Assembly: GCA_022376925.1 (NCBI GenBank)
Contig: JAIOJX010000005.1
Location: forward strand, 7,840,501-7,904,500
From: Tragulus kanchil
Lineage: Eukaryota > Chordata > Mammalia > Artiodactyla > Tragulidae
DNA: 64,000 bases
Reading direction: 5' to 3'
A program made the translations under genes and the position numbers. The notes beneath the pieces were generated by a model that had not been told where the DNA came from, made no database searches, and was given only the letters and a program-made list of their open reading frames with translations. Within the stretch, counting starts at the first letter, position 1, and each line of letters opens with the position of its first letter. Positions 1-18,249 of this stretch are shown here, piece after piece.

Positions 1-256
1 GATGAAAGAATGAGAAAGAGGAGCAAATCCATGGCCACTGCACTAAGAAACCCATGGGGAAAGAGGCAGGGGAGGGCAGTTACAGCGTGTCTTGCATATT
101 ACAGATCACTGGTTGGGAAACTCTAGATTCATTTCCTCAGGCTCTTACTAAATAGGTGTAATGGGTCTTGACGAGCGAAGAGAAGAAAGCACTGTTCACT
201 GCCGGGTCCACGGAGTACTCTGCCTCTTCCAACCTGTCCTAATCCCAGACACTTAC

Positions 257-441
257 CTCTGAGCAGGTGCGGCGTGGCAACTCCGTCCTTAGCATTCTCT
301 GGCGGCTTTCACAAAGGGCTCAGCTGGGAGGGTCTGCATTAGGCTTTCCAATGCCACGGCTGTGGATCAGGTGACTCGGGGGAAGAACGATGGTTTCAAG
401 AATAACCACAGTGGTACCATCAGATTCTTCGGGGATAATGC
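257..441 (-). other. Candidate alternative 3' exon (uncertain)
   Basis: On the minus strand a good acceptor (pyrimidine tract ending tttttgtag) is followed after 185 nt by a near-consensus donor (CAGAG|gtaagt). In the phase that C6orf52 coding exon 3 supplies, it reads IIPEESDGTTVVILETIVLP and onward to a stop at 320-322. It could be an alternative terminal exon of C6orf52 that skips exon 4, a 3'UTR exon, or chance. I do not recognise the peptide. Confidence 0.3.
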
Positions 442-540
442 CTACAAAAAACAACAAAGTGACTTAAATACAGGCCAGATTGGTAGAGAAATACTTGAAC
501 ACACAGGAAATTTAGAAAGACACTAGATTTACTAAACTGG

Positions 541-784
541 GGGCTACTCCCTAGCTGCAGTACACGGGCTTCTCACTGTGGTGGCTTCTCTTGTCGTGGA
601 GCTTGGGCTTTAGGGCATGCGGGCTTCAAGGGGTGCAGCTCCTGGGCCCTAGAGCACAAGCTCAGTAGTTGTGGCACATGGGCTTAGTTGCTCTGTAGCA
701 TGTGGGATCTTCCCAGATCAGGGATTGCACCCATATCTCCTGCATTGGCCAGCGGATTCTTCACCACAGAGCTACCAGGAAGCC
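541..784 (-). mobile_element. CHR-type SINE
   Basis: Antisense tRNA-derived SINE with the usual end gagctaccaggaagcc and the phrases gtagttgtggcacatgggct and catgtgggatcttccc. A second CHR-type piece follows directly at 785-922. Confidence 0.7.
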
Positions 785-922
785 TCCTGTATTTTATTAT
801 GATGTATTTTTATGGCTGCACCACAAGGCTTGTAGGATCTTAGTTCCTCAGCCAGGGACTGAAACCGGGTCCTGGCAGTGAAAACACAGAGTCCTAACTG
901 CTGGACTGCTGGGGAATTCCTT
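785..922 (-). mobile_element. CHR-type SINE fragment
   Basis: Antisense copy with ggatcttagttcctcagcca and ctggactgctggggaattcc, typical of older cetartiodactyl tRNA SINEs. Confidence 0.65.
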
Positions 923-1129
923 AGACACATTTTGTAAATCATATTTTCCTTTTTACTCGTAAGATGGATATAAATGAAAGAAACTGGCTGTTTCTTGACA
1001 CAACTTGACCTTAGCCCAAAGGCTGAGAAGCAAGTGAACTACAGTTGACATACAATGTGTATGTCCCAAATTTTTAAATGCCTGACAGTGCAGCCTGTTC
1101 TAACCTAATGATTCTGTGACCTCTTCTCT

Positions 1130-1335
1130 GTTGTTCAGTCGCTCAGTGTGTCCCCTTTCGTGACCCCCGTGGACTGTAGCCCACCAGGCTCCTCTGTCCA
1201 TGGGGTTTCCCAGGCAAGAGTCCTGAAGTGGGTGGCCATGTCCTCCTCCAGGGGATCGTCTCAACCCAGGATAGAACCTACATCGTCTCTGGCATTGACA
1301 GGTAGGTTCTTTACCATCGAGTCACCAGGAAAACC
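1130..1335 (-). mobile_element. Bov-tA SINE (repeated at 2275-2480)
   Basis: Antisense ruminant SINE with gtagcccaccaggctcctct and an end near gagtcaccaggaaaacc. The second copy comes from duplication D1. Confidence 0.85.
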
Positions 1336-1534
1336 AGATGTGAGCTCTTCTGGCTCTCACATAAAATAGCACACTTCCAGAAATGCATGCACAGGTAACG
1401 TTTATTTACATTACATTCTCTCATCTCAGTCAAGTTTAGGTCCCGGGAATCTGTATGTCCATAGAGGATCCAGTGCATTCCCGGGGAAATGATTTTAAAC
1501 AAAAAAACAAGACAAGACAGAATAAACAGGAGAG

Positions 1535-7249
<5,715 letters not shown>

Positions 7250-7811
7250 TGATCCAGACACTTGAGCAAATGAGCCAGAAGCCACAGTCTTTGACTCCTG
7301 CATCAAAGATCCAGCCCCCGGTCGAAACCCTCCGACCCCACGAATAACACTTCCAGCTGCCTCAGAAATAGGCGATACCTGCAGTGGGAATTTCTGCCAG
7401 GTAATAACTCCTTGACTTTCACGTGGCTTAAGGAGTGGGTGGGGACGGGCAGGAGTGTATTGGGGTCACCTGGGGGAGCCCCTGCAAACTTCGGTGGGCT
7501 TCGAGCTGCCTGCCTCCTCCCCCAGGTGTCAGACCCCAGGAAGACAATCAGAAAAGGGAGGCTTAGCAGGGAGGGCGAAGAAAGGGAGCGTGTGTTGGGC
7601 ACACTGAAGTCTCCACACACCCCCTACAATAATACCTAAGGGAGTCACTTTTAACCATTAAAACCTTAGGACACAGACTACAATTTGATGTTTCTCTGCT
7701 CAGGTCACTTATCTGCAAAGAATAACTATTGAAACCAGCATCTAGTGGACTTTTCTTTAACCATCCGCTGCAGGTTGAAATCATCATCCTAAACAGCTGG
7801 TAGGAAGAAGT

Positions 7812-7837
7812 GGTCTCTCTCTCTCACTCTCTCTCAT

Positions 7838-7873
<36 letters not shown>

Positions 7874-8025
7874 ACTCTCACTCTCACACTCTCTCTCACT
7901 CTCACTCTCTCTCACTCTCACTCCCTCTCTCTCTCTCATTCTCTCACTATCACTCTCTCACTCACTCACTCTCTCTCTGTCTCACACACACACACACGCA
8001 CACGCACACGCACACACACTCATAC
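7812..8025 (+). repeat. TC / TCAC / CA microsatellite (repeated at 8943-9150)
   Basis: A compound simple repeat of CT, CACT and then CA/CG-CA units, followed by tacctatctacctacc. The two copies differ in repeat number. Any frame through it gives only Ser/Leu/His low-complexity peptide. Confidence 0.9.
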
Positions 8026-8351
8026 CTATCTACCTACCTTAATGTAACTATGGAAAAAAATGTTAAAGAAATATTTCTATGATTCAGTATTTCTTTAAAA
8101 GCATGACAAAGCAGGGCTTCCTGACCTTTGAGGCCCATTCAAATTGCCCGAGGGCATGTAAAATGTGGGTTGGGATTCCACTTGGAGGGGAGCCTCAGGT
8201 TCAGCCTTTCTAGCTGGCTCCAAGCACTTTAAACAGAAAATCTCCACACAATGTCAAAACTTAAGATAACTTTTGAGTCTAAACAGGGACACAGAGGGTC
8301 TGGCCATTTCCCTGTAGCTTGTTAGTAACTGTTCCACTACTCAAAGCTTGT

Positions 8352-8560
8352 GTGCGTGCTGAGTCACTTTAGTCATGTCTCTTTGTGATCCTATGAGCTG
8401 AAGCCCACCAGGCTCCTCGGTCCACGGAATTTTCCAGGCAAGAATACTGGAGTGGGTTGCCATGTCCTGTTCCAGGGGGTCTTTCTGACTCAGGAAATCA
8501 AATCCACATCTCCTGCATTGGTGGGCAGGTGCTTTACCACTAGCGCCACCTGGGAAGTCC
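8352..8560 (-). mobile_element. Bov-tA SINE (repeated at 9483-9692, partial at 10717-10846)
   Basis: Antisense SINE with gtgctgagtcactttagtca and an end at gcgccacctgggaagtccc. Its copies differ at several bases between D4 units, unlike the flanks. Confidence 0.85.
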
Positions 8561-8968
8561 CATTCAAATTCTTAATGTAGTCTATATTTACCTGTAATTT
8601 ACCTGTAATGTGAAGAAGAAGAATCATGATGAATTCCAGTCGTTCAACCATGCACCTGTCATTTACTGAGCCCCCTCCTATACGCAAGGCGGGTGCCTGC
8701 CACTGGTGTTTCAGTGGAGCGTGTGTTGGGCACACTGAAGTCTCCACACACCCCCTACAATAATACCTAAGGGAGTCACTTTTAACCATTAAAACCTTAG
8801 GACACAGACTACAATTTGATGTTTCTCTGCTCAGGTCACTTATCTGCAAAGAATAACTATTGAAACCAGCATCTAGTGGACTTTTCTTTAACCATCCGCT
8901 GCAGGTTGAAATCATCATCCTAAACAGCTGGTAGGAAGAAGTGGTCTCTCTCTCTCACTCTCTCTCAT

Positions 8969-9004
<36 letters not shown>

Positions 9005-9844
9005 ACTCTCACTCTCACTCTCACACTCTCTCTCACTCTCACTCTCTCTCACTCTCACTCCCTCTCTCTCTCTCATTCTCTCACTATCACTCTCTCACTC
9101 ACTCACTCTCTCTCTGTCTCACACACACACACACGCACACGCACACACACTCATACCTATCTACCTACCTTAATGTAACTATGGAAAAAAATGTTAAAGA
9201 AATATTTCTATGATTCAGTATTTCTTTAAAAGCATGACAAAGCAGGGCTTCCTGACCTTTGAGGCCCATTCAAATTGCCCGAGGGCATGTAAAATGTGGG
9301 TTGGGATTCCACTTGGAGGGGAGCCTCAGGTTCAGCCTTTCTAGCTGGCTCCAAGCACTTTAAACAGAAAATCTCCACACAATGTCAAAACTTAAGATAA
9401 CTTTTGAGTCTAAACAGGGACACAGAGGGTCTGGCCATTTCCCTGTAGCTTGTTAGTAACTGTTCCACTACTCAAAGCTTGTGTGCGTGCTGAGTCACTT
9501 TAGTCATGTCTCTTTGTGATCCTATGAGCTGAAGCCCACCAGGCTCCTCGGTCCACGGGAATTTTCCAGGCAGGAATACTGGAGTGGGTTGCCATTTCCT
9601 CCTCCAGGAGATCTTTCTGACTCAGGAAATCAAATCCACATCTCCTGCATTGGTGGGCAGGTGCTTTACCACTAGCGCCACCTGGGAAGTCCCATTCAAA
9701 TTCTTAATGTAGTCTATATTTACCTGTAATTTACCTGTAATGTGAAGAAGAAGAATCATGATGAATTCCAGTCGTTCAACCATGCACCTGTCATTTACTG
9801 AGCCCCCTCCTATACGCAAGGCGGGTGCCTGCCACTGGTGTTTC

Positions 9845-10350
9845 AGTGGAGCATGCACTCTATAGTGAGTCTCCTTCTGTCAAGGGAGATGCTATTGATC
9901 AGCAGCTGTGCACACATTGTGAGGGGCCACCCAATATCTGGCTTCCTTGTCTCTCTTCATGTTAGAACCCTGATTTTCGCTGAAAGTAGCAACGGGCCCC
10001 GTGACCAGGTGGCCAAAGTCTGGCTAATAAGATGTAATAGAACTATCATGCGGGGATTGAGGAAATTTCGTGGGCAAAGGGAGTAGGTTTGGCTGGAAGG
10101 AGGTTTTATTTTGTTTTTTGGTTTTTTTTTTTTCTGCCTAGAGCTGAGGTTACAGATGTGATGGATAAAGCCAAAATAATTGCCTCTCTCTTGGCCTACG
10201 AGGTGATATCAATGAGGACAACCAAACACAGGACCTTAAAGAGAGAACAGGTCGAATGATTGGAGACTCCCTGTACCAGCACTGGACCAACCTGCCTCCA
10301 GAGGCCTTTCTCTTAAGAGGGAAATGTCTTGTTTAAGTCACTGTTGTTGA
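9845..10350 (+). repeat. Possible diverged MaLR/MLT1-like LTR fragment (repeated at 11000-11505)
   Basis: Phrases such as gtggccaaagtctggctaat with aagatgtaatag, a central ataaagccaaaataattgcc, and an end cttgtttaagtcactgttg resemble old MaLR-type LTR consensus. The assignment is from memory and weak. Confidence 0.3.
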
Positions 10351-10369
10351 AAGTTAAATACGTTAAAAA

Positions 10370-10612
10370 TAATTTTTAAAAATTTTTTGTTCACGGAAGT
10401 TTATACAGATTTAAAGATTACTTTCCATAGACAGTTATTATATAGTATTGACTATATTCCTCCTGTGCTGTGCAGTTCCTCCTTCAGCCTGTCCAATGGT
10501 TTGTACTCTCCTCTACACACTGGTAATCAGTGGTTTCTTCTCTGTATTTATAAGTCTTCCTCATTTTTTTTTTTTTCGGTTATATTCATTAGTTTGTTGT
10601 AATTTTTAGAAA
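10370..10612 (-). mobile_element. L1 3' fragment (repeated at 11526-11768, partial at 12822-12885)
   Basis: Antisense L1 tail with tatagtattgactatattcc and ttatattcattagtttgttg. The extra copies come from D5 and D6. Confidence 0.7.
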
Positions 10613-11838
10613 AAAAAAATACAACCCTGAATATTATAGAAGCTTAAAAGTCAAATTCAATAACAGCATCTTAATATTCCTTTTAAAGGGCTTCTCTGGT
10701 GGTCCAGTGTGGTAAATTTTCCAGGCAGGAATACTGGAGTGGGTTGCCATTTCCTCCTCCAGGAGATCTTTCTGACTCAGGAAATCAAATCCACATCTCC
10801 TGCATTGGTGGGCAGGTGCTTTACCACTAGCGCCACCTGGGAAGTCCCATTCAAATTCTTAATGTAGTCTATATTTACCTGTAATTTACCTGTAATGTGA
10901 AGAAGAAGAATCATGATGAATTCCAGTCGTTCAACCATGCACCTGTCATTTACTGAGCCCCCTCCTATACGCAAGGCGGGTGCCTGCCACTGGTGTTTCA
11001 GTGGAGCATGCACTCTATAGTGAGTCTCCTTCTGTCAAGGGAGATGCTATTGATCAGCAGCTGTGCACACATTGTGAGGGGCCACCCAATATCTGGCTTC
11101 CTTGTCTCTCTTCATGTTAGAACCCTGATTTTCGCTGAAAGTAGCAACGGGCCCCGTGACCAGGTGGCCAAAGTCTGGCTAATAAGATGTAATAGAACTA
11201 TCATGCGGGGATTGAGGAAATTTCGTGGGCAAAGGGAGTAGGTTTGGCTGGAAGGAGGTTTTATTTTGTTTTTTGGTTTTTTTTTTTTCTGCCTAGAGCT
11301 GAGGTTACAGATGTGATGGATAAAGCCAAAATAATTGCCTCTCTCTTGGCCTACGAGGTGATATCAATGAGGACAACCAAACACAGGACCTTAAAGAGAG
11401 AACAGGTCGAATGATTGGAGACTCCCTGTACCAGCACTGGACCAACCTGCCTCCAGAGGCCTTTCTCTTAAGAGGGAAATGTCTTGTTTAAGTCACTGTT
11501 GTTGAAAGTTAAATACGTTAAAAATAATTTTTAAAAATTTTTTGTTCACGGAAGTTTATACAGATTTAAAGATTACTTTCCATAGACAGTTATTATATAG
11601 TATTGACTATATTCCTCCTGTGCTGTGCAGTTCCTCCTTCAGCCTGTCCAATGGTTTGTACTCTCCTCTACACACTGGTAATCAGTGGTTTCTTCTCTGT
11701 ATTTATAAGTCTTCCTCATTTTTTTTTTTTCGGTTATATTCATTAGTTTGTTGTAATTTTTAGGAAAAAAAAATACAACCCTGAATATTATAGAAGCTTA
11801 AAAGTCAAATTCAATAACAGCATCTTAATATTCCTTTT

Positions 11839-12085
11839 AAAGGGCTTCTCTGGTGGTCCAGTGTGGTAAAGAGTCCGCCTTGCAGTGCAAGGGGCACTGG
11901 TTCGATCCCTGGCCTGGGAAGATCCCACGTGCCGCGGAGCGGCTGGACCGGTGTGTCCAATTACTAGCCAGCACTCTGGAGCATGTGCACCCAGAGCCAG
12001 TGCTCTGCAATGAGAGAGGCCACTGCAATGGGAGGCCCACACAGGCCAAAGAATAAAGATGGATGAAAATAATAAATAACCAAGA
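11839..12085 (+). mobile_element. CHR-2 SINE (repeated at 12959-13205)
   Basis: Head gggcttctctggtggtccag, B box ggttcgatccc, then gatcccacgtgccgcggagc and a tail gccaaagaataaagatgg. Repeated by D6. Confidence 0.88.
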
Positions 12086-12089
12086 AAAA

Positions 12090-12700
12090 GCTCATGGCAT
12101 GAAGTTAAAAAAAAGATTCTTTTTAAAATTGTTAATATCTTTTTTTTCTTCTCTTATTTTAGTGTTGTTTTTTTTTTTAAATTAAGACAGACAGTGAAAT
12201 CTTGGCTGTCAGTGAGTGAGAAACGGAGCTGTAGTGGGAAAGGAATGTGGCAGCCGGCCCTTCTGATAAGGCGGTAAGTGGGCTGGGATTTGGGAGGAAG
12301 TCCATGGGGCATGTTGAACCCACCGAGGAAGGTGGCGGGGACCAGGGCATGAGCAAGACTCCAGCGATGAAGGTGGACATGATTCAAGTGACTTTCAGAT
12401 GGTGACGAGGAAGAGTTCACAGACATTGCTTTGAACTCAGCGCCATGTGCAGACCTCTCATGGTTCACCTGGATGAGCCTCAGGGAGCAGGGGAAGCAAA
12501 TCTCTCAGGCCACGGCCCGGAGGGGAGCCCCTCTGCCTCCTGAGCTCTGCAGGCAGAGGAGACCAACGTCGTCTGAGGGAACAAGCACACGCACCCTCTG
12601 TGGTCCCCAAGTTAACAGACTTGCCTCCTGCGACACTGGAGAAGGAGGGTCACTGAGCAGGAACGTTGGACTCACGCGGTATTTCTAACAGGGTGACTCC
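12090..12700 (+). other. Unassigned non-coding stretch (repeated by D6)
   Basis: T-rich sequence up to 12180, then about 500 bp of ordinary single-copy-looking sequence. I see no exon with supporting homology on either strand. Confidence 0.6.
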
Positions 12701-13931
12701 TCTCCACGGTGTCCTGCTCTTCGCTCAGGGCATCCAGCTTCTCACCACCCTCGCCCACCCCCCAGAAAGGAAAACTGGCTCTTGTTCTTTAGCGAACCAA
12801 ACAAAAGCCACGGGACACCTCTATAAGTCTTCCTCATTTTTTTTTTTTTCGGTTATATTCATTAGTTTGTTGTAATTTTTAGGAAAAAAAAATACAACCC
12901 TGAATATTATAGAAGCTTAAAAGTCAAATTCAATAACAGCATCTTAATATTCCTTTTAAAGGGCTTCTCTGGTGGTCCAGTGTGGTAAAGAGTCCGCCTT
13001 GCAGTGCAAGGGGCACTGGTTCGATCCCTGGCCTGGGAAGATCCCACGTGCCGCGGAGCGGCTGGACCGGTGTGTCCAATTACTAGCCAGCACTCTGGAG
13101 CATGTGCACCCAGAGCCAGTGCTCTGCAATGAGAGAGGCCACTGCAATGGGAGGCCCACACAGGCCAAAGAATAAAGATGGATGAAAATAATAAATAACC
13201 AAGAAAAAGCTCATGGCATGAAGTTAAAAAAAAGATTCTTTTTAAAATTGTTAATATCTTTTTTTTCTTCTCTTATTTTAGTGTTGTTTTTTTTTTTAAA
13301 TTAAGACAGACAGTGAAATCTTGGCTGTCAGTGAGTGAGAAACGGAGCTGTAGTGGGAAAGGAATGTGGCAGCCGGCCCTTCTGATAAGGCGGTAAGTGG
13401 GCTGGGATTTGGGAGGAAGTCCATGGGGCATGTTGAACCCACCGAGGAAGGTGGCGGGGACCAGGGCATGAGCAAGACTCCAGCGATGAAGGTGGACATG
13501 ATTCAAGTGACTTTCAGATGGTGACGAGGAAGAGTTCACAGACATTGCTTTGAACTCAGCGCCATGTGCAGACCTCTCATGGTTCACCTGGATGAGCCTC
13601 AGGGAGCAGGGGAAGCAAATCTCTCAGGCCACGGCCCGGAGGGCAGCCCCCTCTGCCTCCTGAGCTCTGCAGGCAGAGGAGACCAACGTCGTCTGAGGGA
13701 ACAAGCACACGCACCCTCTGTGGTCCCCAAGTTAACAGACTTGCCTCCTGCGACACTGGAGAAGGAGGGTCACTGAGCAGGAACGTTGGACTCACGCGGT
13801 ATTTCTAACAGGGTGACTCCTCTCCACGGTGTCCTGCTCTTCGCTCAGGGCATCCAGCTTCTCACCACCCTCGCCCACCCCCCAGAAAGGAAAACTGGCT
13901 CTTGTTCTTTAGCGAACCAAACAAAAGCCAG

Positions 13932-13975
13932 GTACTCAATAAATATTTGTTGAATGAGTGAATAAATCAATGCCT
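13932..13975 (+). repeat. L2/MIR-type 3' tail
   Basis: actcaataaatatttgttga followed by atgagtgaataaatc, the usual end of L2 or MIR elements. Confidence 0.55.
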
Positions 13976-14792
13976 GGCTCCAGTGTAGAAAGCTTTTCTA
14001 GCAATAATTTAAATGCAAACCTAGAAGCCCTGTTGTGCTTTGGAGTTAATGATCGCTGAAGGGCTGGTTGTTTCTTGGCAACTGCGGTTTTCACAGGAGT
14101 GAGACTGGCTTTTCACAACCTGTTTGGAAAGAGAACAGGAGGCTTGGCAGGAAGTATGTTGTTTGAATCCGGTTGAGCAAATACATGATATTGGATTGTG
14201 TGTTTTTCTTTAGACAATGAAAAACCATTTTCCCCCTTCATTAGAGAGCGTTAGTGCCCCGGGAGGTGTAAACACCAGCAGCAGCACCAGGGTCTCCTGT
14301 GACTTGGCTGTGTGCTTTTCACAGAGTTCTGGACCTACTTTGCATTTACAGCCTCAGACTGGATTAGAGTATTTGAACTTTAGAGGCATTCAGCTTTTTG
14401 AAAATGTGATGAAATTCTATGAGTGCCCTCCTCCATAAATGTACTTATACAATTTTGCATAGAATTTCAGAGCATTCATAGGCCCCAACACCTACCCATC
14501 AATTTTCCCAGATTAGGAACCCCAGGATGAGATGCTCTAAGGTCTTCTAAGATCTATGATTGGCTCCACTAACTTTTTACAACAAAAAAATTAACAAAAT
14601 GAGTAAACCATTTTATGTTTACATCACTGACGCTGTGGTTTTCATTCTAGAACCAACTATATTCTAAAAGAATCCTGGTTGAAGCAAAAGACTTTTTTAA
14701 GCCACAAGGTTCTTCTCCAAAATGTGACAGATACTCAACTACACTCCAATAAACTTAACTAAAAATGAATTGTAATAGATACTTAAGCAGGT
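13976..14792 (+). other. Unassigned intergenic/intronic stretch
   Basis: About 0.8 kb with no recognisable exon or young repeat. It lies within the presumed 5' intron of C6orf52. Confidence 0.6.
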
Positions 14793-16924
14793 AAAAGTGT
14801 GACAGTCTAGTAACAGATGCTATGGTAATTATCCTGGTATGTTAAATTGATTTAAAATGAGTGCTAGGGCTTCCCTGGTGGTCCAGTAGGTAAGGACACC
14901 ACCTTGCGGTGCAAGGGGCGCCAGTTCGATCCCTGGCCTGGGAAGATCCCACGTGCCGTGGAGCGGCTGGACAGATGTGTCCAACTACTGAGCTGAAGCT
15001 CTGGAGCGCATGTGCCCAGAGCCAGTGCTCTGCAGCAAGAGAGGCCACTGTGATGGGAGGCCCACACAGGCCGAAGAACAAAGATAAATGAATGAAAGAT
15101 CAATAGAAGTGGCCACCCCCCCACACACAAAAAAAAATTAAAAAAAAGAAAGAGTGCTAATTCTTTTCAAACAGTGGTTGAGATTTTGCTGGGGTAACGA
15201 TGCAGGGCACCGGGGGATTCAGGAAGCAACAGAATACATATGGCACGTAATTTTGAAACAGTTTTATTATTTTTTTTTACCTTTTTGGATGAGAGATTCT
15301 ATTTTGGATTAAGTAGATTATACAAAGTGTCATATATTTAAAGAGAAACTATAAGACTTCAAGAAATGTCCTGCTTACTTTGTCCCGTGCCCAGGGGACA
15401 CCCACTGTGGCAATTCACACTCTGACTCAGCGAGAGCGAAGACCCACCAGAAGAACATGTAGGAAATAGGAGAAGAAAGTAACTAGTATAGTAAAACAAA
15501 TTGTGACTTTTTCTAACATAGTGACATAACTAGCACAAAGTGAAGGAATTGCAAGCATATCTCCCTTTTTTGTACTTTGATTTATTGTAATTTGTTGTGC
15601 TTTACAGATACCAGATATAGCTGGTTTTTTTTTTTTTTTTAACACAAATCAAAAGTTTGTGCAACCGTGCACAGAGCAGGTCGATCCGCACCATTTTCCC
15701 AAAAGCCTTTGTTCCCTCCATGTCTCTGTGTCACATTTTGGTAATTCTTAGACTATTTCAAACTTGTTCATTATTAGCTCATTTTGTATGGTGACCAGTG
15801 ATCTCTAATGTTACTACTAGGACTTAGTCTCAAATGATAGACCGCTAGAACGTTTTTTTTCTCATTAACAGCAAAAGTGTGACAGTCTAGTAACAGATGC
15901 TATGGTAATTATCCTGGTATGTTAAATTGATTTAAAATGAGTGCTAGGGCTTCCCTGGTGGTCCAGTAGGTAAGGACACCACCTTGCGGTGCAAGGGGCG
16001 CCAGTTCGATCCCTGGCCTGGGAAGATCCCACGTGCCGTGGAGCGGCTGGACAGATGTGTCCAACTACTGAGCTGAAGCTCTGGAGCGCATGTGCCCAGA
16101 GCCAGTGCTCTGCAGCAAGAGAGGCCACTGTGATGGGAGGCCCACACAGGCCGAAGAACAAAGATAAATGAATGAAAGATCAATAGAAGTGGCCACCCCC
16201 CCACACACAAAAAAAAATTAAAAAAAAGAAAGAGTGCTAATTCTTTTCAAACAGTGGTTGAGATTTTGCTGGGGTAACGATGCAGGGCACCGGGGGATTC
16301 AGGAAGCAACAGAATACATATGGCACGTAATTTTGAAACAGTTTTATTATTTTTTTTTACCTTTTTGGATGAGAGATTCTATTTTGGATTAAGTAGATTA
16401 TACAAAGTGTCATATATTTAAAGAGAAACTATAAGACTTCAAGAAATGTCCTGCTTACTTTGTCCCGTGCCCAGGGGACACCCACTGTGGCAATTCACAC
16501 TCTGACTCAGCGAGAGCGAAGACCCACCAGAAGAACATGTAGGAAATAGGAGAAGAAAGTAACTAGTATAGTAAAACAAATTGTGACTTTTTCTAACATA
16601 GTGACATAACTAGCACAAAGTGAAGGAATTGCAAGCATATCTCCCTTTTTTGTACTTTGATTTATTGTAATTTGTTGTGCTTTACAGATACCAGATATAG
16701 CTGGTTTTTTTTTTTTTTTTAACACAAATCAAAAGTTTGTGCAACCGTGCACAGAGCAGGTCGATCCGCACCATTTTCCCAAAAGCCTTTGTTCCCTCCA
16801 CGTCTCTGTGTCACATTTTGGTAATTCTTAGACTATTTCAAACTTGTTCATTATTAGCTCATTTTGTATGGTGACCAGTGATCTCTAATGTTACTACTAG
16901 GACTTAGTCTCAAATGATAGACCG
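14793..16924 (+). repeat. Block duplication D7, period 1080
   Basis: 14793-15844 recurs as 15873-16924, with a 28-base unmatched spacer. Almost identical, with one C/T difference at 15721/16801. It contains a CHR-2 SINE. Confidence 0.93.
14868..15147 (+). mobile_element. CHR-2 SINE (repeated at 15948-16227)
   Basis: Head gggcttccctggtggtccag, B box agttcgatccc, and tail gccgaagaacaaagataaat with A-rich end. Repeated by D7. Confidence 0.9.
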
Positions 16925-17393
16925 TACTTCTTAGCAATAACGTATTTTTAAATTAAGGACTAGGCACTGTCAGTGAACACGGTTTTCAAGAGACTGGGGT
17001 GGCCTTCTGCATTTCAGTGCCTGAGGAGTCCATACGCTAGGAGTTGCCAAAGCACGCAGAAGACAAGGCTTTCCTTGCACTGCAATGACAGCCAAAGCAA
17101 AAAGACTCAAACCCCAATCAGTGAGAACAAACCTGAGTTCAACACGTACTGACGATTGCGAACACCGGTGAACAAATGAAAGGGACCAAGCGCGAAAGGA
17201 CTGCGCTGCATCTTCAGTGTATGCTTCGACCTCCTATTCCTCATATCCACCCGCAGGGCCTTTAGGAGACTAGCTTCGTTCCAGGATGTACTCTATTTCA
17301 CGTCTGCGGGAAGTTGTCCCTCCTGACACATCTCTGAATCTCCCTATCTCACGAAAATCTCAAATCTAAATTAGGGCGCCCTTTGTTTTCATT

Positions 17394-17590
17394 GTGGCTC
17401 AGACAGTAAAGAGTGTGCCTGCAGCGAGAGACCCGGGTGGGATCCCTGGGTCGGGAAGATCCCCCGGAGAAGGGCCTGGCTACGCACTGCAGTCTTCGGG
17501 CCTGGAGACTTCCATGGACCGGAGGGGCCTGGCGGGTTACAGTGCAGGGGTCGCAGAAGAGTCGGCCACGACTGAGCGACGAACATTTTA
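17394..17590 (+). mobile_element. Bov-tA SINE
   Basis: tRNA-like head gtggctcagacagtaaagag, then gggtcgggaagatcccccgg and an end at acgactgagcgacgaac. Single copy. Confidence 0.85.
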
Positions 17591-18249
17591 TTCCATTACC
17601 GTCTTGACTTTGGACCTAACCTAGGAAAGGTGGCCAAACGAAAATAAATGAGACTCCCTTCTGGAACCTCACCAAGGACGACCACACCCGTCCTCTTCAA
17701 GGAAAGCTTTTACTCTCCTGCAGTGATGGGTCCTCCTCCTCCAGAATGTGCCACCACCTTGGCCCACGCGTCCCCAGAGTTCGACAAGCCATAACCAAGC
17801 TGAAAGGAAAGGTGCAGGCAGAGATGATCGGGGCCGGACGGAAATCGGACTCTTCTGATACGGTGAACCCTAAAGGCCAGACCTCCCCGCTCCATTACAG
17901 AGAATCTGAGCGACAGCCGGCTTCCAGGACAGGCTCCGGGGCGTCCACCTATTCCCACTGCGTTGCTATGCTGAACCACCTCCCCGCCTCCCACCCAGGC
18001 CGGAAGCTCCCGCCCCTTCCGCAGACGCCCCGGAAACGCGGGGCTTCCGCAGAGGCTGTCCCGCCCACTCGCCTTAGAAGCGCGTGGCGCAGGCTCCCTA
18101 GAAAATGTTTGCTGGCCCGCAGGTTTTTTCCTCTTTGAAATGAGCATCGCGTCAAGGGGTGTCCTTTCTTATTCCATTCCTAGAAATTCCGCGTGACCGT
18201 CTAGCCCTGAAACCCCGCTCACGGATGCAGGCGCCTACAGGGCAGCCCC

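Larger units (their letters stand above)
7585..9846 (+). repeat. Block duplication D4, period 1131
   Basis: 7585-8715 recurs as 8716-9846. The units differ in the length of the TC/CA microsatellite and at several sites inside a Bov-tA SINE (8425-8490). Confidence 0.92.
9562..11868 (+). repeat. Block duplication D5, period 1155
   Basis: 9562-10716 recurs as 10717-11868. The junction falls inside the first bases of a CHR-2 SINE, which is complete only in the second unit. Confidence 0.92.
11703..13930 (+). repeat. Block duplication D6, period 1119
   Basis: 11703-12811 recurs as 12822-13930, with about 10 odd bases at the junction and a small change near 12523. It contains a full CHR-2 SINE. 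Confidence 0.92.

Noticed and set aside
7810..8082. Ser/Leu/His-rich 90-codon frame
   Set aside because: It is a translation of a TC/CA microsatellite.
14868..14945. tRNA gene
   Set aside because: The tRNA-like A and B boxes belong to SINE heads (CHR-2, Bov-tA), which recur many times in the window and are not intact tRNAs.
17710..18147. 145-codon minus-strand frame next to the divergent promoter
   Set aside because: It is CpG-island sequence. C6orf52 already has a supported start codon elsewhere, and this peptide is unlike any part of it.
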